A stretch of DNA of 64,000 nt from Symsagittifera roscoffensis (lineage: Eukaryota; Xenacoelomorpha; Acoela; Convolutidae): the NCBI RefSeq assembly GCF_963678635.1, contig NC_087067.1, positions 40,756,379-40,820,378 on the forward strand, written 5' to 3'. The position numbers and the translations under genes are program-made. Under the pieces are notes generated by a model, which saw nothing but the letters and a program-made list of their open reading frames with translations, was not told the DNA's origin and searched no databases. Position 1 is the stretch's first letter. Each line of letters begins with the position of its first letter. This document shows positions 35,466 to 44,643 of this stretch, piece by piece.

Positions 35466-38201
35466 TGAACTCTGGACTCCGAACTTCCTGCTGTGAATAC
35501 TGCGCAACTTGAAACTCCTGTTTTCCATAGAGATCATAATGAACCTCCATCTAGTCAACAGTCTGTTACTAACAGATGTAGTACATCTCGGAGTTTCGAC
35601 CAAAATTTTGCACAGCTCCCATCAGTGGAAGTTCCTTTAGGAACCCCCATCCGATTCGGCCCTATGCCCTATGCTGAACCTTGTACAATTATTACAGATG
35701 TTAATCATAATGACAATACTTACCACACATTGGAGACTCCGCAGCAAGTGTCTTCTCGAAGTGAAGGGTTTTCAAACTTCATTAGCCCAATGCCAGTGGT
35801 GTACCCACACTTTGATCCCGCGTTTTTTCATAGAAATCAAATTGCCAGCCAGCCCACTGATCATCATGATGATTACACTGCCAATGGAACAGAACTCAGT
35901 CGTTTTTTTTCTCAACCTTCAGAATCAACTCCTTCAAACCAGCATTCATCAACTTTGTCATGGGAAATTTCAAGTACAGAGCCTCCGACTGAGTCTTCAT
36001 CTGAGAATATGGCAAAACGAGTTATTCCAACGAACAATGACTCGCAACCCGAGGTAAGATTCCTTTTGTTTTGAAACAAAAAGCATTTTTGCTGCTCAAA
36101 CCGTGAAGATTTGGAAACTTTCAGCTAATGTTTTTGTTCACTTTTGTAGTTCAACTAAAAGTTTTTGTTTTGAGTTTAGATAGCTGCAAAACTTGCACGC
36201 GTTCAAGAACAACTTGAAGCTGCTTCGTCCAAAGACGACCAAAATGAACATTGCGAGAGGCAAGAAATCGAAACACTTGTTAAAGAGCACTTGGATGTTT
36301 TCCAAGAATTGGGTTTTTTAACCCATAAACAACGTGTTTCGTTATTTCAACTTGTGACAGCCTTCTTATACTGTTATGTCGTGCCATCAATGCTAGAAAA
36401 AACCATAAGCTGCATGTCTGTTCATGCAGTTGCACAAGCGTTTGTGACACTGTCAGATGAGGACGATACTTGTATAACGGTTTCAATTGAACCAAGTGAA
36501 AGTGAGTCATCTTGAATTTCTTCCGTATAACTTTTTTTCAAAATTGTGAAACTGTTTGTTTAGTGTCTACTGAACGTTCGAATCACATTTTGCCGCGATG
36601 GCTCGTACAGGGTTTGAAATTTTAACACACTGAAGTTCGACCACATTTCTTACCTCAGAGTGTCCCGGAAGAAAATATTTCTTTCACCCGATCTTTCCCA
36701 GAGCAACCAATCCAAGTCAAAACAGAACTTTTTTTTGTGAACTCCAGTGGAAACACCAAGTTTCGTGTGAATAGAATTGCCGCCACAGTTTCTGACATGG
36801 TACGTTTCAACTTTTAACTTATAAGTCTGTGGAAGTTGAACTTCCTAATATGATTTGAACACAACGGAGAATATTCGTTCTAGAAGGATCTGTTTAGATT
36901 TCTGCTCAAATGGAGCCTGCTAAGCGACCCAAGACATTGCTCGATCGTCAAGTGGCAAAATTCATGCCTTTGTCAAAGTATCCTGCATTTCAACTGGTGA
37001 AACACAAAACGCAGGAAATTCACAAGGTACTACTTTGATTTTCCAAGAATTTTTTTAATTTAAAAAACGTTTCGACTCGGAAACTTTCGGAAAGTTTCGA
37101 CTGTTTCAGCTGATTTGTACTTCACAGTTTTTTTATACAGTATCACAATTTATCAATTGGATGTATGAAACAATACGCTCACGTTTTTCCAGATTGTCAA
37201 TCACACCTACAAAGATGTTGAAAAAACTGTGCGATGTAGACAAGATCAACAAAGATACATTAGACAGACAATTAGAGCACAAGCTTTTGTGAAACAGTAT
37301 CCAAACTTTGTTGTATCGGAGACGCGCGTGTCGGGTTTTTTCCAGCGAAACAAATGGGAAACTCATCACGACCTAAAGAAAGTCATGTCCCAAATCGCCA
37401 TGCTGCAGAAAGAGAAAAGCAAGCGACAACAAAAGCCGCTTTCTGATTCCAGCGGCATTAGTTATAAAGGCACTGGAAACTTTCTTTCATTGAAAGCACA
37501 AACGCTTCTGGCCCACAGATGTGATACGCAAGAATGGGTTGGCATTTGTGATGTTGTTTTCCCTACCTTCGGAAGAGGTAATCTTGCGTTTCTTGAAAAC
37601 GTTGACGACAAGTTTCCAAAACTTTCAAAAGTTTCTTTTTCAAAAAAATTTCTTTTTTGATTCAAACGTTATAGTTTAAAGTTTTAAAAAGTCATAAAGT
37701 TTTCAACCAATACAGTTTTTTGAATTCCATTCAAAAATGCCATGTAACAGTGTTACATAATATAGAGTAAACTTTAAATGTTGAACATTTTCTGATTCAG
37801 GCGTTGTCAGCACACAGGCCTTCCAGAAGGATGATATTATCATGGACTACCATGGGGTTGCTGTGACAGATAAAACATATCAAGATTTGATAAGGAACCG
37901 TTCTGTTCCGACTGAATTTGTTCTGGAAATTGGCGCGCCTGTGAAGCGTTTCATCGATGCTTCTTCAGAAGTGTGTGTTGAACATCCAACCAACCGCTGT
38001 CTTGGTCGACTGGCTAATCACAGCACGCTAAACTCCAAGAAGAAATTGGATGCGAATATGAAGATCATAGAAGTTGTTCTTAATGCCTTCGATCCGCCAA
38101 AACGATTAGCTGTATTCAAAGCCCGAAGAAACATTGAGCCTTTCGAACAGCTACGATACGATTATGGCGATAAAGTTGCTCGATACATGTTCAACATGTG
38201 A
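35466..38201 (+). CDS. SET-domain protein (KMT5A/SETD8-like), carried by the transposon
   Basis: Exons: about 35466-36053, 36180-36501, 36659-36799, 36898-37026, 37193-37577 and 37801-38201 (stop). No ATG opens the first frame (it begins at GTG 35493), so an upstream start exon is probably missing from this model. The exon 2/3 junction is off by one base; the other junctions agree in phase. The N-terminal 190 residues are Ser/Pro/Asn/His-rich and disordered-looking. The middle is basic and helical. The last two exons encode a SET domain closest in pattern to KMT5A: FPTFGRGVVSTQAF, DDIIMDYHG, CVE.PTNR.LGRLANHS (cofactor-binding N-H-S), and FKARRNIEPFEQLRYDYGD with the catalytic-type Tyr. KMT5A methylates histone H4 Lys20 in the nucleus; the substrate here is inference. 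Confidence 0.8.
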
Positions 38202-39076
38202 AGTTCACAAGCTCAGCTTTTTTACCTTAGAAACTTTTCAAGTTATGTTACACCCATTCAATGGAAGTTCCATATATTTTATGTTCAACATACTGTATGT
38301 TACATACGTGTAGTTACTACTAGTAGTAGTTCGAACATTTGCACCCACAACTTTTTTCATCGAAGTACATGTACAGTATTTCGGCACGCTCGAAATTACT
38401 AATTACTTAGTAACTAATTAGTTAGTAGTTGCAACTACAAGTAGCCTACTTATAACTAAGTTTGATCAGACAAGTTCAGACACTGGCAGTGTCTTAACCT
38501 CAGTACAGTATTTCGGCACGCTCGAAATTAACTAATTAGTTAGTAGTTGCAACTACAAGTAGTTATAACTAAGTTTGATCAAACGATTGTACCCACAACT
38601 TTTTTCATCGGAATACAGTATTTTAGCACGTAAGTTAATAGTTGCAGTTATAATAACTTGAAGGACAAACTAAACAAAAAAGATGGAGTAAAATTGCTTA
38701 AAAACTGTAAACTTCTGCCAGATAATTTCAAAAATATAAAAGTCTTGGATTCCATGCCATTTTTCTCACTGGATTCCAACGTCTTGGATTCCATGGTTTT
38801 TGTTTAGCAAATATTTGCTTAGTGGTTGAGTAAAAATGGCTCAGATTCCGGGACCATGTCCTGGATTCCGAATTCAAGTAATTGTTCGCTATACCATGGA
38901 TTCCGGGATTTTGCCAATTTTCGGTGGTTTAATTGATTGTCCCGGATTCCGGGATTTTGCGTATATGCCTGTTCGTGCCGCCATGCGAGTATTTGAACGC
39001 GGAATCCATGGCATGTGCATGTTATATCATTTGAACTCGGAATCCATGTACACTAATAGTCAAATCTGACTATTGA
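38202..39076. promoter_or_regulatory. right subterminal region of the transposon with repeats
   Basis: A tandem repeat of 132-bp period (38371 and 38503, each beginning GTACAGTATTTCGGCACGCT), with a partial third copy near 38610, is followed by about nine GGATTCC/GGAATCC motifs on both strands between 38745 and 39052. These mirror the left subterminal motifs. No gene. Confidence 0.75.
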
Positions 39077-39096
39077 AATAACACGGATTGGCGACG
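39077..39096 (-). repeat. right terminal inverted repeat of the DNA transposon
   Basis: AATAACACGGATTGGCGACG, the exact inverse of the left end. The following TAATGA is the right target-site hexamer, differing by one base from the left TCATGA. Confidence 0.92.
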
Positions 39097-39102
39097 TAAT
39101 GA

Positions 39103-39491
39103 TAAGAGTTCTTGCCATACGTTTCGTTGAGGGCTGAAATAATGGCCTTATGATCTGTTAGGATAACAAAACGCTTACCAAGTAAGTAAGTACGAAAATG
39201 ATCACAGGCCCATACAATAGCCAGAAGCTCTAACTCATTGGTACTATATTTGATTTCCGCGGAGTTAAGAAATCTTGAGGCAAACGCGATCGGTACCCAT
39301 ACATTTGGTTCCACCTCCTGTTCCCAGCAAGCCCGCAGCCCGCTGTGACTTGCATCACATTTAACTCGAGAAGCTTTTGAAGCGTCATAGTGAAACAAAT
39401 TAGGGATGTTTGCAATGAGTTTTAAAATTTTCTGGAAAGCACGATCTTGCTCTTCCCCCCACAAAAAAGATTTCTTATTCTCCGCTTTCAA
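39103..39491 (-). pseudogene. Gypsy element: RNase H, first part
   Basis: On the minus strand, FLWGEEQDRAFQKIL opens the connection to RNase H. KCDASHSGLRACWEQE carries the first catalytic Asp region, STNELELLAIVWACDHFR the Glu, and VILTDHKAIISALN the next Asp. The frame runs straight into the transposon end; its continuation is at 22560-22678. RNase H removes the RNA template during reverse transcription. Confidence 0.85.
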
Positions 39492-39499
39492 AGAAGCCC

Positions 39500-40476
39500 T
39501 GAACGCGACCGTATATTTATGCTAACCCGGAATGAAACGTTGAAGATGATTGAGGGCCCCATAAACGATTCTAATTGTTTAAGGGTTTTTGGTGGCAACA
39601 AGGATTTAATAGCCTCGATTTTCGAGAACTTTGGGGCGTACCCGTTTTCATCGATTTCGTACCCTAACAAGACCAGCTTGTTAACTGAAAACTCACATTT
39701 ACTAAGTTTTAACGCCCATCCTTCTTCGTCCGATCGAGGTAACATATAACACCTTCCAACCCTTGCAAAATACAGTCCATCGTTTTCTGGAATTCCGTGG
39801 GCATATCCGTCAATCCGTAGAAACCAGTCTTGAATCTATATGTGCCCGTTGCTTCTCCACACAAAATTTTAAAGTTACAATAACTACTGGTCAAGTTCGA
39901 TAATGGTAACTGACTGAAAGCATATTTAAGATCAAGAGAAGTAAACCACACTTTTCCAGGTGTATCTCTAGTAATGATTTGAGCCGCCAAATCAATCAAT
40001 TCATGCATATTAGGCATTTGGTATTTGTTTTGCCAGATTTGGGCATTCATAAGTTTATTATTGAGTGCAAGTTTTTTGGACCCGTCCTTCTTCGCTGTTA
40101 ATACTATGGGCGCAATGAAATGATCCGTAGTACACTTTTCTAATTTTTCAATATGCTTGTATTTGATTAGCTTTTTAATCTCAGCTGTGACTCTGTCTTG
40201 TAAATGTATAGGGACTTTTCGGTCTTTAACTTGTCTAGGTGCCAAAGGGTCTTTAAAGTTAGTAAATACTTTATGATTTTTCGACCTCCCCAGCCTACTG
40301 AACACATTAGGATACCTTTTGACAAAATGATCCCTCCAGAACTGTGAGGTCGGACCCACATCCTGTATATCTTCCGCCAAGCTAACTTCCGCCGGTCTGC
40401 GTTGCACCGTTTCAATTCCTAACTGTTCATGAAGATTCAACCCGAGTAAATTTCGAGTACGATTTTCGGAAACCAA
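39500..40476 (-). pseudogene. Gypsy element: reverse transcriptase lacking its catalytic segment
   Basis: The minus-strand frame 39709-40476 has VPIHLQDRVTAEIKKL, APIVLTAKKDGSKKLALNNK, TSLDLKYAFSQLPL (first catalytic Asp) and FKTGFYGLTDMPTEFQK, then VICYLD. The second Asp of Y-x-D-D and the roughly 20 residues normally following it are missing: the sequence passes directly to the DEEGWALKLSKCEF thumb segment, which is in another frame (39488-39745). The internal deletion with frame change near 39735 abolishes polymerase activity. Confidence 0.85.
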
Positions 40477-40599
40477 GAAACACGCATTTTCGGTTTTCCA
40501 TCCCTTCGACGTAATAGGGATTTCTAGTGATCCAAACAGTTTAATTGGTTTATTATTATAATCAACATAAGTAACGTCTAATGGTGTCTCGCGACGTCC

Positions 40600-40797
40600 T
40601 TAAATTTAACGTTGGGAATCCGCTTCATGAGTATTTCCGCCGTTTTCTTGTTTAAGAAAGACACGGGACTGCCAGTGTCCACCGTAGCAGAGAAAAAGGG
40701 AGTTACCAGAACGTAACTGAATGCTGAGGCTCCTTGGTTGTCCTCCCGCTGCCTTCAGAAGTTCTACATTGTTAATCTGCTCAACGTCTATCGCCAT
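40600..40797 (-). pseudogene. Gypsy element: aspartic protease remnant
   Basis: The minus strand near 40660-40690 encodes ATVDTGSPVSFL, the Asp-Thr-Gly catalytic motif of retroelement proteases. It lies in a different frame from neighbouring stretches, showing frame slips. The protease would cleave the gag-pol polyprotein. Confidence 0.7.
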
Positions 40798-40889
40798 GAC
40801 CCCATATTCCGGCTCGCTGTCACCATTTACTTCAATTAGATTTCACTCTTGATCTGAAGACATCTCCTCATTTTGTACCATGTTAACGC

Positions 40890-41816
40890 GACGTTTTGTA
40901 GTGTTACACACCTTTAGCAAAATGACCCTTCTTTTTGCAAGCATTGTAAGTAGCTTCTCTGGCCGGACACGACCGGCGATGTTCAAGGGAAAACGGGTTA
41001 CCGCAAAAATAACATGGTTTATTTTGATTTTGTCGTTGGTTAGGACGGTTTACACCTCGTTCCCGGCTGCTATTTCCTTGATTCTTGAATTGTTGTACTG
41101 ACGAAGTTGGTTCCTGCTTGACTCGAATAGATTTGGTAGTGGTGGAAGTAGCGTTGTTATGCGGGAGCAATTTCTGAAATTTTAGCCCCTTTCTCATTCT
41201 CCAATGCCAGTTGTAGAGTATCATCAAGATTAGCCTTTGCTCTGATTAATTGCCTCTGAACCTCCACATCGCGAATGCGGCCAATGAACAAGTCTTTCAA
41301 CGTCGCCCTTTCCTGATCGAGCGGCCAATTACACAGCGCAGTTTGAGCGCTAAGTCGGGCAAAAAATGATCAGAATGAGTCATTATCCTGCATGAAAATT
41401 GTATTTTACAACTTAATTCTTTCGACTGTGTAGTCCCGCTCTGCCTTGAAAAGATCTTCGCAGCGTTTGTGAAAATCAATGAAAGAGCTACTATTGAGGT
41501 CCAGGTGAGGGTAAGAGTTCAAAAATCGTTTTTTTCCCTCTTTTCCCAGTGCGAAGAAAAGTCGCGATTTCCAACGGGCCTCTGCCTCATGGTAACACCA
41601 GTTATGTCCAATGCAAATTCCTTTCCTCCTCCTCTCTTGATTGTACTCATCGATTCCTCTTTTAGCTGCTGCAACTCGGAGGTTTCTATTGGTTACATCT
41701 GCTGCACTTTTATCAGTCCCCGGTGCTTCAGGCTTCGGGTAAGGTTCGTCCACTAACTCTGCTGGGGAAATTAGTACCTCCCCCAGTGAAATATTGTCTT
41801 TGAGACTAATGGCCAA
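40890..41816 (-). pseudogene. Gypsy element: gag remnant with zinc knuckles
   Basis: Broken minus-strand frames (41406-41816, 41297-41479 and 40904-41227). The first has the helical core typical of Gypsy gag (W..RLFFALG.EGKK.F near 41520-41590). The last is basic, followed by CYFCGNPFSLEHRRSC and an ACKKKGHFAKGVC stretch, two Cys/His knuckles expected to bind RNA. At least two frame changes interrupt it, and no ATG is securely the start. Confidence 0.7.
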
Positions 41817-41927
41817 GAGCCAAGAAAAACTTTCCTACCCATGTCTCCCAAATGAAAGGTGGGTTAACCGATGTTTTCGCCCAAAAGGGTGGTATTCCGA
41901 GTAGGTCAGTCCTGTCTTCATTCACAG

Positions 41928-41945
41928 GAACTGCTGGCTGCGCCA
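41928..41945 (-). other. Gypsy element: primer-binding site
   Basis: Directly after the LTR end ...TCTCA on the minus strand comes TGGCGCAGCCAGCAGTTC. Its TGG start complements tRNA CCA ends. The primer tRNA is not assigned. Confidence 0.65.
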
Positions 41946-42075
41946 TGAGATTTCCCTCAGTTGGAGTAGGGAAAACAGGTTTGTAAAAATCGAATATTGA
42001 ATTAAATATGATATATAAATAGGTAGAATAGAATAATGTATATAGAAATAACGATTCCAGATTGAGGTACCGAAT
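41946..42075 (-). repeat. 5' LTR of the Gypsy element, internally shortened
   Basis: About 120 bp match the 3' LTR (18756-18875). Then the copy jumps at ATTGA to GGTACCGAA, matching the far part of the 3' LTR (near 19070-19082). It lacks the terminal CATGACA, so the target duplication cannot be checked. Confidence 0.7.
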
Positions 42076-42102
42076 TAGTCTTGATTTTTCAATTCGTTTT
42101 AG

Positions 42103-42502
42103 ACCAGCAAAGGGCAAGTCTAAGACCCTCGAAGACTTCAAAAAGAACAACAAAGGTCTGCCCGGTCGCATCCACACTTTCGGCTTCGGATACAGCATGA
42201 ACAGTGTCATGCTCTCGGAAGTTTCCTCAATCGGAGGCGGACTTTATTCCTTCATTCCCGACTGCTCATTTGTCGCAACTGTCTTCGTGAATGCTGTTGC
42301 AAACCATATTACTACTGCGGCTTATAACTTGACTCCCGAGGTCAACGGAAAAAACGTGGTAATTGAGAAGGGCGATCACTTGGCCTATACGGTACGCAAG
42401 CCGATGATAAGAGTCTTGCGATTTCGTTCGGATCGATTCATTTCGGGCAGTCTAAGGACGTCGTGTTTCCACTCAAGAAAGTCAAAGGTTTGCTGGGTGA
42501 AA
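42103..42502 (+). pseudogene. Vint gene exon 3: end of VWA and start of Vwaint region, frame-slipped
   Basis: The exon begins after CGTTTTAG and joins in phase to exon 2, giving NIG-PAKGKSKTLEDF. It continues the VWA fold (GRIHTFGFGYSMNSVML, then GGLYSFIPD) into a beta-rich region. Near 42400 the frame slips by one base: upstream frame NVVIEKGDHLAYT, downstream frame DDKSLAISFGSIHFGQSKDVVFP. The exon ends before GTAAGC at 42503. The junction with exon 4 agrees with the first frame but not the second, implying another indel. The complete LTR element begins only 10 bases into the following intron. Confidence 0.8.
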
Positions 42503-42512
42503 GTAAGCCTTC

Positions 42513-42922
42513 TGGAACCTGATCTAAACTATATTTTATGATTGGATAAATTAAATGTTTTACCAATGTAAAGTATTTAATATTAACCAATCATGATCCA
42601 TCTAACTAACAACCCACTTATTTGTAAGTGCTGAAGTTACTTGTAATTTCAGCACCAGAGAGATTTGAATTTAACTTAGAAATTAGTTGGACTCTCCCGA
42701 GCACTTCAGCAGCCGCAATAAACCAGTATACCCTAGATCTATTGAGCCTAGCAGAGACTAGTTAAACAACCTGAGACTAGATAGTATAAGAGTAAGATTA
42801 GGATCGGTATTAGACTAAGAAGTTGCACGAATCTATCCGGCCGAAAATAAGATAGCGTGACGAGCAGACGGTGTACCCTATCCGAAATTACTCTATGAGT
42901 TATACACTCCAGTCATAACTCA
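42513..42922 (+). repeat. 5' LTR of the 18.9-kb element
   Basis: 410 bp, starting TGGAACCTGATCT and ending AGTCATAACTCA. It contains a TATATTTTATG promoter-like stretch near its start and an AATAAA at about 42717 that may serve polyadenylation. Confidence 0.95.
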
Positions 42923-42924
42923 TC

Positions 42925-42942
42925 TGGTGCGACCATAAGTCT
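42925..42942 (+). other. primer-binding site of the 18.9-kb element
   Basis: TGGTGCGACCATAAGTCT, two bases after the LTR. Its complement ends ...GGTCGCACCA, and the bases just downstream (TCGAAC) fit a T-loop complement, as expected if a tRNA 3' half were copied. The tRNA identity is not assigned. Confidence 0.6.
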
Positions 42943-44175
42943 CGAACAAGACCTTACTAGATTAGAATTAACCAAAAATAGATTAGAAATTAGACAAAAA
43001 CATTTACAAAATGTTATACGACAATAATTTAATTGAAATGTCTCTCCGACTCAATAGATCAGAGCCAATATTCCGAACCATAATAGAACTACCCGGAATT
43101 GGAAGAAGACCTCGAACCAAAGACGACATACGACAAAGTAGAAACTTGCCGTATAGTTATATGATAGTTCGGCAAAAGCCAGAACAAACTTTTATATTTC
43201 GAATACTACTTGCAATGAATTTAGATTTCCATTTGCAAACATAAAACCTTGAAGTTAATCTTCAAAATCATTTCAGGCGCTAAACAACATTAATATTATA
43301 CAATAACGATTGATAAAAAGATCTAAGATCGTTTTCCTAAAACTCTGCAGTATTATACAAAACATGTTTGAAAAATATTTATTGGAAAATAAAAATAAAA
43401 ATTAGTAGCATGACAATAAATGGTTAGTAATCATAAATCATCTTGTTGTTCCAGCTTCATCACCTAAAACATAACAGCAATCATCAACTCACTAATATCA
43501 TCAAAACACTAAATCTTTCCTTTACACAAATTTAAAACTTTATTAAAACCTAAAATCACTTAATTTAAAACCAGATCATCAAGGCTTATCCTTGGATCTT
43601 AAATCATTTTCTACTTAATTAAAATCTCAAATTCGATCATCAAGGCTTATCCTTGGATCAAACAGAACAATTTTGTTCTCCCCCACCCACTTAATTAGTG
43701 TCTAACGACCTCAAACGTCGATTCACTACCCAACCCTTTCTAAAGACCCAAGACTAATAGAAATTTTTAAACAAAACTAATCATTCAAATTAGGATAAAC
43801 AGTGAAGAACTTCGGTTATTCATCCTTCACTTGATCCCCCCTCTTACCAGACCCAGGATAAATCTTAGACTTAGTAAGTTTAAAATAGTATCTAACGAAC
43901 TACTCGCGTTCTAATTATACCTGAACCTTGTGGATCGATTTACTATTCTCCAACCCTTGAACACAATCACTACCCCTAAGTAAGATTAAGTAAGTTAACA
44001 CCTTAGCTTATACTAGTCACGAGAAAGTAAAAATCATTCTTCGGAATCGATATACTTTTCTCTCCAACCCTGAACAAAAAGACCCAGGTTAAGCTAACCA
44101 AAAAATCGTAAGAACTAATAGTTTAGGAAAATAGAAATCATTTAACAACTTTTTGCATCCGTCATTCTAAACCTT
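42943..44175 (+). other. 5' leader of the 18.9-kb element with duplicated hairpin and small frame
   Basis: Mostly non-coding. A 25-base segment containing TCAAGGCTTATCCTTGGATC occurs twice (43574-43598 and 43635-43659); each copy can fold as GATC.TCAAGG / CCTTGGATC around CTTAT. Such duplicated stem-loops are candidates for packaging, dimerisation or translation control. A 77-codon ATG frame lies at 43011-43244 (arginine-rich middle, GIGRRPRTKDD); whether it is translated is unknown. Confidence 0.55.
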
Positions 44176-44643
44176 ATGTCATTTAAAAACCTAGGAAATA
44201 AGCAAACAATCGTTTTACACAATTGTGAAATAGATAACAAAAAATACGACCTTGTAATCACACCTCATACACAAACAGTTGGATACATTCGCACAAAACG
44301 ACAAACACTAAAGAGGAAAATAATAACTAAACAAAGACAAATAACACGAAAAAGATTTTCAAAAAATCGAAACGCATTTTCAGAATCAGAAACCAACAGT
44401 TTAGACGAACTTTACAAATTAAAAGAATCAATAGATAAAAATTACCCACAACACGATCAATTATATTTTTCTGACTCAGAAACAACTTCAAATTCATCAC
44501 AAAGAGGAAAAAGAAGAATAAAAAAGCAGTATAAACACAAACCAGTACATTTATACAATTGGAATCAACCAATTCGACACATCAATAATTACATATTAAC
44601 AGTCATCGAACGGAAAAATGAGTTCAACACACACCCCAGGTGA
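44176..44643 (+). CDS. ORF1 of the 18.9-kb element: small basic protein
   Basis: 155 codons from a true ATG. The middle (about residues 40-65) is a dense Arg/Lys tract (RTKRQTLKRK, RQITRKR), followed by an acidic/Ser stretch (SESETNSLDE, SDSETTSNSSQ) and a second basic cluster (RGKRRIKKQYKHK). Arg/Lys-rich motifs of this kind occur in RNA-binding regulatory proteins of complex retroviruses and also act as nuclear signals; the resemblance is compositional only. It overlaps the gag-pol start by 26 bases in another frame, so the two are likely translated by leaky scanning or reinitiation. No homologue is recognised. Confidence 0.7.
   Translation: MSFKNLGNKQTIVLHNCEIDNKKYDLVITPHTQTVGYIRTKRQTLKRKIITKQRQITRKRFSKNRNAFSESETNSLDELYKLKESIDKNYPQHDQLYFSDSETTSNSSQRGKRRIKKQYKHKPVHLYNWNQPIRHINNYILTVIERKNEFNTHPR

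Larger units (their letters stand above)
22685..39096. mobile_element. 16.4-kb DNA transposon carrying transposase-BRCT, JmjC, SET and one unknown gene
   Basis: Bounded by 20-bp perfect terminal inverted repeats CGTCGCCAATCCGTGTTATT (22685-22704, inverted at 39077-39096). Flanking hexamers TCATGA (22679-22684) and TAATGA (39097-39102) look like a 6-bp target duplication with one mismatch. Removing the element plus one hexamer restores the reading frame across the Gypsy RNase H, which supports these exact borders. Inside are four multi-exon genes: transposase (+), JmjC protein (+), unknown (-), SET protein (+). Subterminal regions of about 1.1 and 0.9 kb are crowded with GGATTCC/GGAATCC motifs. 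TIR and TSD sizes recall families such as Dada or KDZ, but I cannot assign a superfamily. Confidence 0.9.
18756..42075 (-). mobile_element. dead Ty3/Gypsy LTR retrotransposon in Vint intron 2, split by a DNA transposon
   Basis: A minus-strand LTR element of about 6.9 kb without the nested 16.4-kb transposon. Its order on the minus strand is: 5' LTR (41946-42075, shortened), primer-binding site, gag with zinc knuckles (to about 40890), protease (DTGS), reverse transcriptase, RNase H, the interruption (22685-39096), the RNase H end, a spacer, integrase, a C-terminal proline-rich region, a polypurine tract and the 3' LTR (18756-19096). Frame slips, in-frame stops and a missing reverse-transcriptase catalytic segment show it is inactive. 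It lies wholly inside Vint intron 2, so the host exon boundaries on both sides are kept. Confidence 0.9.

Noticed and set aside
22685-39096. Treating the JmjC and SET genes as ordinary host genes next to a transposon
   Set aside because: They lie inside perfect inverted repeats whose removal restores the surrounding Gypsy frame, and the element's internal repeats occur in introns of the JmjC gene and the neighbouring minus-strand gene.
42925-42942. Naming the primer tRNA from the primer-binding site
   Set aside because: The complement GGTCGCACCA does not match a tRNA I can identify with certainty.
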